NCBI GenBank assembly: GCA_013153555.1
Contig: JAADEF010000008.1
Location: 1 to 6,312, forward strand
Length of the DNA stretch: 6,312 nt
Direction of reading: 5' to 3'
From: Candidatus Nanohalarchaeota archaeon
GTDB lineage: Archaea; EX4484-52; JAADEF01
The stretch's first letter is position 1, and every line of letters begins with the position of its first letter. Shown here in pieces: positions 6,305-6,312 of the stretch. Position numbers and translations under genes: made by a program. The notes under the pieces are model-generated. The model did not search any database and was not told the DNA's origin. It worked only from the letters and a program-made list of their open reading frames with translations.

Positions 6305-6312
6305 TTAAATAC

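Noticed and set aside
1..6312. CRISPR array, insertion sequence, tRNA-linked integrated element or defence system
   Set aside because: No spaced direct repeats, transposase, integrase or repeated tRNA end was seen. The genes are housekeeping and surface-glycan functions.

Overview
The window is a gene-dense, strongly AT-rich piece of an archaeal chromosome. Three things point to archaea. The methionine aminopeptidase is of the archaeal/eukaryotic type II. The methionyl-tRNA synthetase has four CxxC pairs and a fused C-terminal tRNA-binding domain. The tRNA(CAU) is an initiator beginning with an A1-U72 pair, as archaeal initiators do, and it has no encoded CCA. Several genes also appear to be leaderless, with a TATA-like box about 25-30 bases before the start codon. 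Extreme compactness and low GC suggest a small-genome lineage such as DPANN (Woesearchaeota/Pacearchaeota/Nanoarchaeota-like). That placement is inference from style, not from a marker phylogeny.

Layout, left to right. Bases 1-109 hold the left edge: a promoter-like box and an open minus-strand frame without a start codon. A small uncharacterised helical protein follows on + (110-430). It meets, tail to tail with a 6-base overlap, a minus-strand pair: metG (1333-3444) followed by map (425-1339), overlapping by 7 bases, so almost certainly one transcription unit. A 49-base spacer (3445-3493) with a palindromic TATA-like box separates metG from a divergent family 2 processive glycosyltransferase (3494-4753). 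That gene overlaps by 8 bases, again tail to tail, with a multi-membrane-pass GT-C type glycosyltransferase on minus (4746-6197). Just upstream of the latter, on the same strand, is the initiator tRNA-Met (6230-6304).

Functionally there are two themes. One is the methionine start of proteins: the initiator tRNA, the enzyme that charges it, and the enzyme that later removes the initiator methionine. The other is cell-surface glycan synthesis: a cytosolic-face nucleotide-sugar polymerase or transferase and an outward-facing lipid-linked-sugar transferase. No mobile element, CRISPR array or recognisable defence system was seen. The window looks like ordinary core-plus-surface gene content, and the most notable points are its compact architecture and start signals rather than a new system.
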